Below, piece by piece: positions 45,473 through 54,729 of a DNA stretch of 64,000 nt. The translations under genes and the position numbers were made by a program. Every line of letters starts with the position of its first letter. The first letter of the stretch is position 1. The notes beneath the pieces were generated by a model. It was given only the letters and a program-made list of their open reading frames with translations, was not told the DNA's origin and made no database searches. Location of the stretch: NCBI GenBank assembly GCA_019637975.1, contig JAHBUR010000016.1:29403-93402 (forward strand), given 5' to 3'. This stretch comes from Bacteroidota bacterium. Its GTDB lineage: Bacteria > Bacteroidota > Ignavibacteria > UBA10030 > UBA6906.

Positions 45473-46291
45473 TTAGAAGAATTCTTCTCTGATGGCATTC
45501 ATCTGATCGCGCAGAGTCAGTGCGGCGGCTCGGGCCGCGCCGGCAAAGTCATCGCCGCCGGATGCGTAAATTATGCCCCGGCTCGAATTGATAATTGCCA
45601 TCTCGCCGTTCTTGTCGCAACCGTAACGAACCGCGGCGGCAAGGTCTCCCCCCTGCGCCCCGACACCCGGAATTAACAACGGCAAATCGTGCGCGAGCTT
45701 GCGGACGCGTTGCAACTCCTTCGGGCGGGTTGCGCCGATGACGAGGCCGCAGTTCCTTTTCACATTCCACTTCTTCACTTTGACGATTACCTGTTCGTAA
45801 AGGGGCTTTTCCTTCACTTTCATATACTCAAAATCTTTCGCTCCGGGATTCGACGTGAGTGCGAGAATGAATGCGCCGTGCCGTTCATCGGTGATGAACG
45901 GTTCCACCGAATCGAACCCCATGTACGGGTTCACCGTGCTCGCCGCGAAACCGAAATCATCCCGCAAACTCCTCGCATACATCTCCGCCGTATTGCCGAT
46001 GTCGCCTCGTTTTGCATCACCTATCGTGATAACATCGGGCGGAATCGCGGCAAGCGTTTCCTTTATCGTACGCCAGCCGGTTTCGCCGAGCGCTTCATAG
46101 AAAGCGAGGTTCAGTTTGTACGCGCAGACGAGATCCTTCGTTGCAGCGATGATGCGTTTATTAAATTCGAGAATCGGATTCGTCGCGCCGAGCAAATGGC
46201 GGGGAATCTTCTTCAGATCGGAATCAAGGCCGATGCAGAGGAGGGAGTTGGATTGTTGTTGAGATTGACGCAGTTTGGAAAAGAAAGTCAT
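45473..46291 (-). CDS. pyrF: Orotidine 5'-phosphate decarboxylase (type 2)
   Basis: 272 aa from the ATG at 46291 (MTFFSKLRQSQQQSNSLLCI). The active-site motif is DAKRGDIGNTA, and the sequence has the type 2 (about 270-aa) layout with PYMGFDSVEPF and LIPGVGAQGGD. It makes UMP from OMP, the last step of pyrimidine synthesis. A longer frame to 46354 is available but adds a poor N-terminus (MLICQKVFSFC). Cytoplasmic. No other pyrimidine gene is nearby. Confidence 0.95.
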   Translation of the reverse strand: MTFFSKLRQSQQQSNSLLCIGLDSDLKKIPRHLLGATNPILEFNKRIIAATKDLVCAYKLNLAFYEALGETGWRTIKETLAAIPPDVITIGDAKRGDIGNTAEMYARSLRDDFGFAASTVNPYMGFDSVEPFITDERHGAFILALTSNPGAKDFEYMKVKEKPLYEQVIVKVKKWNVKRNCGLVIGATRPKELQRVRKLAHDLPLLIPGVGAQGGDLAAAVRYGCDKNGEMAIINSSRGIIYASGGDDFAGAARAAALTLRDQMNAIREEFF

Positions 46292-46363
46292 GACCGGGCG
46301 AATTGAGCAACAATATTCTCTGCAGAAAGAAAATACTTTTTGGCAGATCAACAAGCAAGCGGG

Positions 46364-46915
46364 TTACCGCTGCCTCTCAAACGTTCTCACATAATCATGC
46401 TGCGGTCCCATCTCGAGGGCATGGCATCCGGTGCAGCCTGCGCCCCGTTGGGTCATCGAAATGAACGTCGCCCCGTTGGGGTAGAACTCAGCCCAGAGCC
46501 AGCCGTTGCCGGCCAGCGGGTTGTTGCGATCTTTATACATGACCGCAAGCAACGTTGTGGCTCCGTTATCATCTTTGATTTCCTTTACGATGATGGATCT
46601 GTCGGGAAACGGAGCGGCGTAACGCCCTCCTTGCAGGGCATCGAGCGCAACGGGGTTCATGCTTACCCTGACAAGCGGGCGGTGGGCCGTTGATCCGTTC
46701 AACGAGCCGGCGGTAACAGAATCGGCGTGAGGGAATAGCGCGTAGCTCCGGTACGGCTGAGTTTGCGAAATAGCGCGAAACAGCGCCGCGTCACCCGACA
46801 CTTCTTCGGCCATTACCTCAGGCGTCGTCGTGCCGGAAGGTGCTTGCTTCTCCCTGCACGAGTATGTAAAGAAACCGCCAGTCAGGATAACAATAATGAA
46901 TACTCTAAACCTCAT
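46364..46915 (-). CDS. Cytochrome P460-like haem lipoprotein
   Basis: 183 aa from the ATG at 46915 (GGCGGAA upstream). A lipoprotein signal peptide with lipobox FTYSC (Cys20) is followed by a Thr/Pro-rich linker. The body has RPLVRVSMNPVALDAL and the C-terminal haem-binding CTGCH (161-165) with HDYVRTFERQR, the ending seen in cytochrome P460-type proteins. Family members in ammonia oxidisers convert hydroxylamine, but this gene is a single c-type haem protein with no such neighbours, so electron transfer or NO/peroxide chemistry is possible. Anchored in the envelope, likely the periplasm. Confidence 0.75.
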   Translation of the reverse strand: MRFRVFIIVILTGGFFTYSCREKQAPSGTTTPEVMAEEVSGDAALFRAISQTQPYRSYALFPHADSVTAGSLNGSTAHRPLVRVSMNPVALDALQGGRYAAPFPDRSIIVKEIKDDNGATTLLAVMYKDRNNPLAGNGWLWAEFYPNGATFISMTQRGAGCTGCHALEMGPQHDYVRTFERQR

Positions 46916-46979
46916 GGTTCCGCCCTTCGATAAGATGTAACACTCTACCTCAAACAACACAAGAAATGTCACAAAAGTG

Positions 46980-47399
46980 TCACCCAGTGTACTGCGTGTA
47001 GTGTTCGATGATCTCTTGCGGAATGATGAGTGCCCGCCCCGTTTTCATATCAATCATCGTGCTGATGAAATAGCCTTCAGCGGCCACCTTGCGCGGTTCT
47101 TTCTTGAAGATCTGAAATCCCACCTTCACGTCGGCCTTGTCGAATGAATCGAGCCACGTCTGCACAATCACCCGGTCTGCAAGAGTCACTGCGCGTTTGA
47201 ATTCGATGAAGAAGGCTTTCTGATACCAGTTCCAGCCGTTTTTCAAAAACTCATCCATCGGCATGCCGTAACAGCGGCCCATCTGGTCGTAGCGTGCCGC
47301 CAGCACATAGTCGAGGTACTTCGAGTTGTGAACGTGATTGTTCATATCAATATCATCCGGTCGGACGATGAGTTCGGATTCGAAACGGGTGTAGGGCAT
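46980..47399 (-). CDS. Acyl-CoA thioesterase (hot-dog fold)
   Basis: 139 aa. RPDDIDMNNHVHNSKYLDYV is the 4-hydroxybenzoyl-CoA thioesterase/YbgC-type signature, with an acidic catalytic residue at Asp16 or Asp18. WYQKAFFIEFKRAV and ADVKVGFQIFKKE form the central helix and following strand. It hydrolyses acyl-CoA thioesters; the substrate is not fixed by sequence. It lies 15 bases past the transporter stop, so it may share a transcript with it. Confidence 0.85.
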   Translation of the reverse strand: MPYTRFESELIVRPDDIDMNNHVHNSKYLDYVLAARYDQMGRCYGMPMDEFLKNGWNWYQKAFFIEFKRAVTLADRVIVQTWLDSFDKADVKVGFQIFKKEPRKVAAEGYFISTMIDMKTGRALIIPQEIIEHYTQYTG

Positions 47400-47414
47400 A
47401 AGATTGATTTGGAA

Positions 47415-48749
47415 TTACGGATTGGGGATTGGGGTGTTCGCCGAGCGTCCTTCATCAATCCTCTTCGTCACCATCGCATAGATGTACAATGCAATCGCGG
47501 AGGTCAGGCCGATTGCGAGGAAGTAATACCAGATAAAATTCGCGTCGGTGTACGCGGTCGCCATTTGATCGGGCGTCAGTGTTCTCGGGTCGGGACAGTA
47601 TTTTGTGAGAAGATAACCCGAAAGTCCGAAGCCGAGCAGGTTGGCAACGAACGAATGCAAGTGTCCGAAGCCGAGGTACAGCCCTTCTTCACCCTTAGGC
47701 GCCTGCTTTGAAAAGAACTCGAGATATCGCGGCGAAATGAAACACTCTGCCAATCCCTGAACAATTATTCCCGCAATGAGCATGATCGTTATCGGATGCG
47801 CGGTGATGCCGAAGGGAAGGGCAATGGATGTGCCTGACAGCGATTCAAGCGTGGGACTGGAGGCCATCAACAATGCTGAAAGAGGCATAAGCAGCATCCC
47901 GATGGTCATCGAGGTGATGGCCATCGCCTTCCTCATGAGTTGCGTGACGATGACGACGAATGTGACAACAACTGCCGGATTGACGTTGGCAATCCATTCG
48001 GGCGAAGCTTCCTGACCGACAAGACGAATCACATACTTCGGCATTGTTGCATACATCTGATGTTGAATCATCCAGAAGCCGGAGACAATGAGAATAAGTG
48101 TTACAAGCCGCGGATTCGTCAAGACGCGAACAAGGCCCTTCCACACTTCTTGCAGACTTTTCCCCTCGCCGGCCGTGCTGATGTTCTTATACCAGAAGAA
48201 CACAACGATCACCGCGAGCAGACTTAATGCCGCCGAAAAATACTCGATGGATTCAAGCCCCCAATTCAACCGCAACGGATAGGAAATGGATTTTCCCGAA
48301 AACGATCCGATGTTTACCATCCCGTAAAAGATTGAATATGCGCGTGCTCGTTGATCGGATGTTGACGTTTTGGCAACCGTGCCGGTGATGAGTCCCTTGA
48401 TGAATGATCCGCCGAGAATAAGCAGAATGACAGCCGGTACAACCGTAGGCTTGTACGGCAGCGCGCCCAGCGAGAAAAATCCAATCGCCAACAAGCCAAA
48501 CGCGAGAAGCATTGCGTTGCGGAACCCCATCTTATCAGCGAACGCGCCGGTGAAGGGCGGAAGAAGGTACACACCCGCGGCATAGAAACCGCTCAACCAG
48601 GCAGCATCAATATCATCGAAGCCGACGACGTTGGAAAGATAGAGTGTGAAAGTAATAAAGACAGCATAGAACGAAGCACGTTCAAGCAGCTCGACGCCGT
48701 TGGCAACCCAGAACGCCTGCGGAAATTTCCACGAGATTTGTGAGGACAC
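47415..48749 (-). CDS. POT/PTR-type MFS transporter
   Basis: 444 aa with about 12 membrane segments. The ExxER motif of proton-coupled oligopeptide transporters is present at the N-terminus (GVELLERASFYAVF), along with GTVAKTSTSDQRARAYSIFY, also typical of POT members. Hence a proton-coupled peptide or related solute symporter in the inner membrane is likely; a more general MFS assignment is the fallback. Last gene upstream of the thioesterase and probably cotranscribed. The region 48750-48842 has no clear signal. Confidence 0.8.
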   Translation of the reverse strand: MSSQISWKFPQAFWVANGVELLERASFYAVFITFTLYLSNVVGFDDIDAAWLSGFYAAGVYLLPPFTGAFADKMGFRNAMLLAFGLLAIGFFSLGALPYKPTVVPAVILLILGGSFIKGLITGTVAKTSTSDQRARAYSIFYGMVNIGSFSGKSISYPLRLNWGLESIEYFSAALSLLAVIVVFFWYKNISTAGEGKSLQEVWKGLVRVLTNPRLVTLILIVSGFWMIQHQMYATMPKYVIRLVGQEASPEWIANVNPAVVVTFVVIVTQLMRKAMAITSMTIGMLLMPLSALLMASSPTLESLSGTSIALPFGITAHPITIMLIAGIIVQGLAECFISPRYLEFFSKQAPKGEEGLYLGFGHLHSFVANLLGFGLSGYLLTKYCPDPRTLTPDQMATAYTDANFIWYYFLAIGLTSAIALYIYAMVTKRIDEGRSANTPIPNP

Positions 48750-48842
48750 TGTAGGCCTTTTGATGAGTGATTTTCGAAGTTAGGGTGTTCGAGATAACGC
48801 AACCAATTTCTGGAGAATCGGGAAGAGAAACAATTCATTTTC

Positions 48843-50078
48843 TCAGAACTGGCTGATGTCTCTGCCAAAAATCTTCGCCTTCACCCAATCGAACAGGACA
48901 AGCGTTTTGTTTTTCAAGCTGACGATGCGCGAAAGGTACGCCGAACGCCAGAACAGCCACGTCGCCCAGCCGCGGCCCTTCACTCCTTCAAGGTCGGCCA
49001 GCGCTTTGTTGTCGCCGACGTACGCTAACATGCCAAGATGTTTGTAGCGAAACGGTTCTGCGTCTTTATTCCGTGCACGACGAGTGAGTGCTTTAGCGAG
49101 ATATTTACCCTGCTGCTGTGCCACTTGCGATGTTGCGGGAAGCGGATTGTTCTTGACGATGCTGCAATCGCCAAGAGCATAGATGTTGTCAAATCCTTCC
49201 ACTCTGAAAAAATCGTCGATCAGAATTCTTGACCGGTTGTCTTTCGGGAGATTCACTTTCTCCACAAGTGTTGTCGGGCCGTTTCCCGTACTCCAGAGCA
49301 ACAGCCCGTAAGGGAGTTCGGAGCCGTCCTTCAAATAGACGGCCTTCTCGTCGACGCTGATCACGGGCGATTCGGTAAGAACGCTGATGCGCTGGCGGGC
49401 AAAAAGGTCGGTGGCGTAGCGGCGCAGCTTTTCATCGAATGTGCCGAGAATTTCCTTCATTGCTTCAACAAGGGTGATGTGAGCTTCGGCCACAAGATGG
49501 GGATACGCTTTCTGCAAATCTTCAAGCATGAAGTCGTTCAACTCCGCCGCAAACTCGACGCCTGTCGGGCCGCCGCCACAAATAATGAAGTGCAGCAACC
49601 GCTGGCGTTCTTTTGCGCTGATACCGGGGAGGTTGGCCTGCTCAAACCTGCTGATAATGCGCTGCCGCAGCTCGCGTGCATCGTGCAGTTCCTTCAAGAA
49701 CATCGCGTGTTCAGCGACGCCGGGCACGCCGAACGAATTGCTCACCGCGCCAACGGCAATCACGAGCACATCATACCCGACCTCGAACTCGTGCTTATCC
49801 GCAACGCCGATACATCGGACTGTTCTGCCGCCTGCATCGATATCCAATGCTTCGGCGTGATAAAAGCGAATATCCTTTCGCGCATGCCGGATAGGCTCGA
49901 TGATGCTGCGGAACTCGATCGTGCCAACGGTCGTACTTGGGAGAAGAGGCGTGAAGAGAAAGTGGTTGCGCGGACTTACAACGATGATGTCGTAATCGTC
50001 CTTCAGGTTCTTCACAAGATTGAACGCGCCGAAGCCGGTGCCGAGAACGACGAGACGGGGACGGGATGACGAGACCAT
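48843..50078 (-). CDS. ndh: Type II NADH dehydrogenase (NDH-2)
   Basis: 411 aa. N-terminal FAD-binding GTGFGAFNLVKNL, then SPRNHFLFTPLLPSTTVGT, which is characteristic of NDH-2, a second Rossmann motif IICGGGPTGVEFAAEL for NAD(P)H, and DNIYALGDCS for FAD ribityl contact. The C-terminus (YLSRIVSLKNKTLVLFDWVK) is an amphipathic membrane-association helix. It passes electrons from NADH to quinone without pumping protons, at the inner membrane. No clear ribosome-binding site precedes the ATG. Confidence 0.9.
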   Translation of the reverse strand: MVSSSRPRLVVLGTGFGAFNLVKNLKDDYDIIVVSPRNHFLFTPLLPSTTVGTIEFRSIIEPIRHARKDIRFYHAEALDIDAGGRTVRCIGVADKHEFEVGYDVLVIAVGAVSNSFGVPGVAEHAMFLKELHDARELRQRIISRFEQANLPGISAKERQRLLHFIICGGGPTGVEFAAELNDFMLEDLQKAYPHLVAEAHITLVEAMKEILGTFDEKLRRYATDLFARQRISVLTESPVISVDEKAVYLKDGSELPYGLLLWSTGNGPTTLVEKVNLPKDNRSRILIDDFFRVEGFDNIYALGDCSIVKNNPLPATSQVAQQQGKYLAKALTRRARNKDAEPFRYKHLGMLAYVGDNKALADLEGVKGRGWATWLFWRSAYLSRIVSLKNKTLVLFDWVKAKIFGRDISQF

Positions 50079-50121
50079 AAAGGCAGGAAATTCGACTCTT
50101 TTTGAAATTGAACTTCAGTAA

Positions 50122-50967
50122 CTATGAGGTGAATTCGAGTTTCACTTCCGGCGTCAGCACTTCGTTCATCGAGCCGGTGCGGTAGCCTTGAAGATCGAGA
50201 GTTACATACGTAAAGCCGAGATGCTTGAGATGGACAACGAGCCGTTCGCGCAAGTCATCATCCAGCAGTCGACCAAGTTCCTCCTTGCCGACTTCGATGC
50301 GAGCCGTCCTCTCATCATGAAAGCGTACGCGAAAGAACCGGAAACCTTCATCACGCAGAAACGTCTCGGCAGTATCCACTTTGGTAAGATTTTCTTTCGT
50401 GATGCTCATTCCGTAGGGAAACCGGGAGGAGAGACAGGCGAACGCCGGTTTGTCCCACGTCGGCAGGCCGAGATGCTTCGAAAGCTCACGGACTTCGTCT
50501 TTGCTGAGTCCGGCTTCGAGCAGCGGTGAGCGAACGTTCTTCTCTGACTTGGCCTTCATCCCCGGACGGAAATCGCCGACATCGTCCGTTATTGTTCCGT
50601 CGGCAATCCACTTCAGGCCTTCGCGTCTGGCAATCTCATCCAACTTCCCGAATAGCTCCGTTTTGCAGAAGTAACAGCGATTGACGGGGTTCTCCTGAAA
50701 CTTCAACACGTCGGTTTCCTCCGTGTTCACGACGATGTACCGGGCGCCGATGCTCCCGGCAATCTTCACCGCTTCTTCAAATTCGCGTGTCGGGTACGTT
50801 TCCGATCTGCCAATCATTGCGACAGCCTGTTCGCCCAACACATCAACGGCAATTTTCAGAAGCAGTGTACTATCCACACCGCCCGAATACCCGATGGCGA
50901 CGCTTTCCATCTCTTTCAGGATGGACTGAAGCCGTCGGTACTTTGACTGTACGATTTCAGAGAACAT
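50122..50967 (-). CDS. larE: ATP-dependent sacrificial sulfur transferase LarE
   Basis: 281 aa. The PP-loop SGGVDS is at residues 28-33, and Cys98 and Cys101 (NRCYFCK) and Cys178 (AFACLSSRFPYG) are conserved; the last matches the sulfur-donor Cys of LarE. I start at the ATG at 50967, because GGGAGG lies 6 bases upstream; the ATG at 50973 is too close to it. LarE helps make the nickel-pincer cofactor of lactate racemase. No larA, larB or larC gene is present in the window. Confidence 0.9.
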   Translation of the reverse strand: MFSEIVQSKYRRLQSILKEMESVAIGYSGGVDSTLLLKIAVDVLGEQAVAMIGRSETYPTREFEEAVKIAGSIGARYIVVNTEETDVLKFQENPVNRCYFCKTELFGKLDEIARREGLKWIADGTITDDVGDFRPGMKAKSEKNVRSPLLEAGLSKDEVRELSKHLGLPTWDKPAFACLSSRFPYGMSITKENLTKVDTAETFLRDEGFRFFRVRFHDERTARIEVGKEELGRLLDDDLRERLVVHLKHLGFTYVTLDLQGYRTGSMNEVLTPEVKLEFTS

Positions 50968-50984
50968 GAACATCCTCCCAAAAC

Positions 50985-51017
50985 AAAAATCCCGTCTCAC
51001 AAAATTGTTGACGGGAT
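50985..51017 (-). terminator. Intrinsic terminator after the 51057 TPR gene
   Basis: ATCCCGTC (50989-50996) and GACGGGAT (51010-51017) give an 8-bp stem with a 13-base loop, followed on the minus strand by TTTTTG. It sits between the TPR gene and larE. Confidence 0.7.
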
Positions 51018-51056
51018 AATATAAAGAATGTTGCTCGTTCGCGAAACTCGCCGGCC

Positions 51057-52475
51057 CTACTTCTCCAGCAACTTCTTGAATGCCTTCAGCGATCTCGCGT
51101 CGGGAAATTCCTCTTCAAACATCCGCTTCATTTCGGGGTTGAGGGTGAAGGAATTTTTGAGAGACTCGATTGCTTCAAATGTCCGGTTCAGAACTATCAG
51201 CGCTTTGGCTCTGTAGTAGAAGGGGTCTGCCGAAACGGGATTGGATTCAACTGCTTTGTCGAATGACTTGAGGGCTTGTTTGACGTAGCCGAGTTCGAAC
51301 AAGGTCTCACCGTAGTCAATCCACGCCTCGTAATTTGTCGGCTCCAACTTTGTGACCATCTTGTACGCAAGAACGGAATCGCGGACGCGGCCCATATTGT
51401 ACAGCAAGTCGGCTTTTGCATACCACAAGTCGGCGTAATCGCCGCACAGCGAAAGCGCCTTGTTGTAATCGCCTAACGCCCGGCGGTATTGGCCGAGGGA
51501 ATCGTAGCAGCTTCCCCTTCCGAAGTACGATTCATAATGGCGGGCATCATACTTCAGCGCTTGTGTAAACGACCTTATCGCCAGCTCGTAATCTCCCAAC
51601 TCTTCGTAGGCGTTCCCCAGATTGTGCCACGCGGGAACGTCTTTTTCTTCCGATTTCAAGGTCTCACGGTAGCATTCAATCGCCTCCTCAAGTCTTCCCA
51701 TATTGGCATAGGCGTTTCCCTTATTGTACCATGCTGCCGGAAAGTTCTCGTGAATCGCCAGGGCCACATCGTAGCTTTCGACTGCCCGGTAGTAGTTGGC
51801 CATCCGGTTCAGGACTATGCCGCGATTGTACCAGGCGTTATAATTGTACGGGTCGAGATTCAGATGCTCATCGTAACACCGGAGGGATTCGGTGGGCATG
51901 TCGAGATAGTCGTAGCAGAAGCCCAATTCATACCATGCATCTCTGTTGGCAGGATTTCCCTCGACGATAAACCGGAAAATTTTTGCCGCCTCCTGATATC
52001 GTCCGGTTTTTTCCAGCGTGATTGCTTTGTTGAAGAGGGCATCTTCGTTGGCGGGTTCGATTTCAAGGGCCTTCTCGAAACAGGCAAGCGCCTCTTCGGG
52101 CTTGCTCAAATCGTCAAGCGAGATTCCTTTATTGATGAGAATTTCCGGATCGACAGGGTTGAGCGAGAGGGCTTTGTCGTAGCTTTCGATTGCTTCTTCG
52201 TACCGGTAGAGATTGTTGAGGATGAGACCCTTGCGCTGCCACGTCTCGGCACTATAGGGGATATAGACGAGAAGTTGGTTGATGAAGTGAAGGGCATCCT
52301 CGAATTTTTCGCTCTCCCAGTAGTAGTTGACGATTTCTTCCAGCGCTTCGATGCTCGAGATCTTGGAAGAGCCGTCCTTGAGCATATCCTTCAGCTTCTT
52401 AAGCTCGTCTTCAGGGCGTTCGTCGTCCAAAGACTCGTTTTCATCGTCAAAATTGGTATAATCGAAAATACTCAT
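51057..52475 (-). CDS. TPR repeat protein (cytoplasmic, unknown role)
   Basis: 472 aa. No signal peptide. An acidic N-terminus (NFDDENESLDDERPEDELKK) leads into about 12 tandem 34-residue TPRs, regular enough to form one superhelix (for example YEEAIESYDKALSLNPVDPE, PEEALACFEKALEIEPANED). The start at 52475 has GGGAG 6 bases upstream; the upstream ATG (52481) overlaps it. Likely a protein-protein scaffold. It diverges from the YggS gene and ends at an intrinsic terminator. Confidence 0.82.
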   Translation of the reverse strand: MSIFDYTNFDDENESLDDERPEDELKKLKDMLKDGSSKISSIEALEEIVNYYWESEKFEDALHFINQLLVYIPYSAETWQRKGLILNNLYRYEEAIESYDKALSLNPVDPEILINKGISLDDLSKPEEALACFEKALEIEPANEDALFNKAITLEKTGRYQEAAKIFRFIVEGNPANRDAWYELGFCYDYLDMPTESLRCYDEHLNLDPYNYNAWYNRGIVLNRMANYYRAVESYDVALAIHENFPAAWYNKGNAYANMGRLEEAIECYRETLKSEEKDVPAWHNLGNAYEELGDYELAIRSFTQALKYDARHYESYFGRGSCYDSLGQYRRALGDYNKALSLCGDYADLWYAKADLLYNMGRVRDSVLAYKMVTKLEPTNYEAWIDYGETLFELGYVKQALKSFDKAVESNPVSADPFYYRAKALIVLNRTFEAIESLKNSFTLNPEMKRMFEEEFPDARSLKAFKKLLEK

Positions 52476-52595
52476 GCTCATCTCCCTTACTAAAGCTATC
52501 GGTCGGGAACCCCTCCATCTTTGCTCGCAAATAAACCAAAATGGAATCTGAAGTCAAGAACACAATTCATCAAGCGCGGTAAGTCCCGAGTTTCA

Positions 52596-52624
52596 TTGAT
52601 TTTCTATGGCAATAGGTTTATATT
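52596..52624 (+). promoter_or_regulatory. Promoter of the YggS gene
   Basis: TTGATT (52596-52601), 17 bases, TATATT (52619-52624). The predicted 5' UTR is about 10 bases long, too short for a standard ribosome-binding site, and none is seen before the ATG at 52641. Confidence 0.6.
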
Positions 52625-52640
52625 CAACGGTTAAAACTGA

Positions 52641-53336
52641 ATGATCCGAGAGAATATAGAGACGATCCGCGGCCGGATCACCGCAGCGTGTACAACGGCG
52701 CGCAGAAATCCGGATGAGATTACGGTTCTCGCCGTTTCGAAGACATTTTCCTTCGATGCTGTTGCGGAGGCCGTTGCTGCCGGGATTGTTGATGTCGGCG
52801 AGAATTATGTTCAAGAACTTCTGAACAAGAAGGCGCAACTTGAAGCAGCGCCTGTCCGCTGGCATTTCATCGGACATCTTCAGACGAATAAAGTGAAGTA
52901 TATTGCAGGCTGGATTCATCTTGTTCATGCCGTTGACAGCATCGGGCTGGCAAGTGAACTGGACAAGCGGGCGAAACAAACCGGCCGAGTGATCGACGTT
53001 TTGCTCGAAGTGAACACAACCGGCGAGCAGACGAAATTCGGACTCCGACCGGAAGCCACAACCGGCTTTGTACAGTCGCTTGCAGCACTTCAGAACATCC
53101 GGATTGCGGGATTGATGACGATGGGCCCGTTCCTGCCCGACCCGGAGGGGTCGCGTCCCATGTTTCGGAGGCTGAGGGTGTTGAGGGATGAGGTCGCCGC
53201 GTTGAAACAACCCAACGTTACAATGCGGCATCTCTCGATGGGGATGACGGGAGACTTTGAGGTGGCAATTGAAGAGGGCGCAACCATCATACGACTCGGC
53301 ACGGCGATCTTCGGAAAGCGTACTCGAAAAGCATAA
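52641..53336 (+). CDS. YggS/PLPBP family pyridoxal phosphate-binding protein
   Basis: 231 aa. The PLP-lysine is Lys34 in TVLAVSKTFSFDAV; GENYVQELLNKKAQL, WHFIGHLQTNKVKYI and LSMGMTGDFEVAIEEGATII are the family motifs. YggS proteins hold PLP and balance vitamin B6 and amino acid pools without catalysing a known reaction. Cytoplasmic. It heads a run of same-direction genes (DivIVA-like, then purine nucleoside phosphorylase), which is a common order in Gram-positive and Chlorobi-type genomes. Confidence 0.93.
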   Translation: MIRENIETIRGRITAACTTARRNPDEITVLAVSKTFSFDAVAEAVAAGIVDVGENYVQELLNKKAQLEAAPVRWHFIGHLQTNKVKYIAGWIHLVHAVDSIGLASELDKRAKQTGRVIDVLLEVNTTGEQTKFGLRPEATTGFVQSLAALQNIRIAGLMTMGPFLPDPEGSRPMFRRLRVLRDEVAALKQPNVTMRHLSMGMTGDFEVAIEEGATIIRLGTAIFGKRTRKA

Positions 53337-53360
53337 TCACACGAACAGAGGAGGATTGAT

Positions 53361-53918
53361 ATGAAGCTTTCACCGCTCGACATTCGGAAACAGGAATTCA
53401 AAAAGGTGATGCGCGGGTACGACCCGATTGAGGTCGAGACCTTCACGGAGACGATGGCTAACGAGTTCGAAAACCTGCTGAAAGAACAAAACGACCTCCG
53501 AACCAAGATTGTTGAGCTTGAAACACAGCTCAAAGACTACAAACAAATGGAGCGGACGCTTCAGCAAACCCTCATGCAGGCGCAGGAAGCGACAGGCAAA
53601 ACATACGAGGCCGCCCGTCGCGATGCCGAGTCAATCGTCAAGGAAGCAGAACTGAAAGCCGCCCAGATTCTCAATCTGGCAAACGACGAGATGGGCAAAC
53701 TCAACAACGAAATTACCCAATTGAAATCCCGTAAAGATTCCCTCATCGGCCGGTTGCGGGTGTTGTTGAGCTCTGAGTTGGATTTGATCAAGTCGCTGGA
53801 AGTGGGCAACGACCCTGTTCTCTCAAATGACTCCTCGCGAGGCACAGGCAAGGACAATATCGATCTCGACAATATTCTCAAGGCCATCGAAAATGTCGGA
53901 ACTCCGGAATCACATTGA
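53361..53918 (+). CDS. DivIVA domain-containing protein
   Basis: 185 aa. It opens with [20 protein letters not shown] followed by [13 protein letters not shown], the DivIVA/GpsB N-terminal membrane-binding and dimer motif, and then a continuous coiled coil to about residue 120. The family marks curved or polar membrane and recruits division or growth proteins. The C-terminus is acidic and flexible. GAGGAGG precedes the ATG. The end of this gene overlaps the start of the PNP gene by 26 bases. Confidence 0.88.
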   Translation: MKLSPLDIRKQEFKKVMRGYDPIEVETFTETMANEFENLLKEQNDLRTKIVELETQLKDYKQMERTLQQTLMQAQEATGKTYEAARRDAESIVKEAELKAAQILNLANDEMGKLNNEITQLKSRKDSLIGRLRVLLSSELDLIKSLEVGNDPVLSNDSSRGTGKDNIDLDNILKAIENVGTPESH

Positions 53919-54714
53919 TGAAGCGGTGGCGTTTCTCCGCACAAAGACCCGGATGCAGCCGCCCATCGGCATCATTCTCGGAACCGGGCTTGGCGGGTTG
54001 GCGAAGGAGATCAAGCAGGACGTTGTTATCGACTATGAGAACATCCCGCATTTCCCCGTCTCAACGGTAGAATCCCACCACGGCAGATTGATTTTCGGAA
54101 CGCTCGGCGGCAAGCAGGTGGTTGCCATGCAGGGGCGCTTCCACTATTATGAGGGTTACAGTATGCAGCAGGTAACCTTCCCCGTCAGAGTGATGAAGTT
54201 CCTGGGTGTAAACACGCTCCTAATTTCCAACGCAGCCGGCGGGATGAACCCCCAATTCCGCAAGGGAAGCGTCATGATTATCACCGACCACATCAACCTT
54301 TTGGGCGACAATCCCCTGATCGGCCCGAACGACGACTCCCTCGGTCCGCGTTTTCCCGATATGTCCGAGCCGTACAGCAAGAAGTTGATTGCACTGGCCG
54401 AGAAAGTGGCGCTTGAACGAAAAATACGAGTGGAGCGGGGAGTGTTTGTTGCCGTTGCCGGCCCGAACCTGGAAACCCGTGCCGAATATCGTTTCCTTCG
54501 TTTGATCGGAGGTGATGCGGTGGGAATGTCAACCGTCCCCGAGAACATTGTCGCAAACCATATGAGTATGCAGGTGTTGGGCTTCTCTATTATTACTGAC
54601 GAGTGCTTCCCCGACGCGCTGCAACCGGCGAATGTAGCGGAGATTATAGCTGTTGCAAACGAAACCGAACCGAAACTGACGGCTATTATGAAGGGTGTGG
54701 TAGAGAGTTTGTAA
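53893..54714 (+). CDS. Purine nucleoside phosphorylase (class I)
   Basis: 273 aa starting at the ATG 53893 ([20 protein letters not shown]). [15 protein letters not shown] binds phosphate, and the phosphate/base region [17 protein letters not shown], the SNAAGGMN motif and [15 protein letters not shown] belong to the trimeric class I PNPs. It splits inosine and guanosine to base and ribose-1-phosphate for salvage. It has no good ribosome-binding site and may be translated by coupling from the overlapping DivIVA gene. Length fits the family. Confidence 0.93.
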   Translation: MSELRNHIDEAVAFLRTKTRMQPPIGIILGTGLGGLAKEIKQDVVIDYENIPHFPVSTVESHHGRLIFGTLGGKQVVAMQGRFHYYEGYSMQQVTFPVRVMKFLGVNTLLISNAAGGMNPQFRKGSVMIITDHINLLGDNPLIGPNDDSLGPRFPDMSEPYSKKLIALAEKVALERKIRVERGVFVAVAGPNLETRAEYRFLRLIGGDAVGMSTVPENIVANHMSMQVLGFSIITDECFPDALQPANVAEIIAVANETEPKLTAIMKGVVESL

Positions 54715-54729
54715 AGTCTCGAGCGAGTG

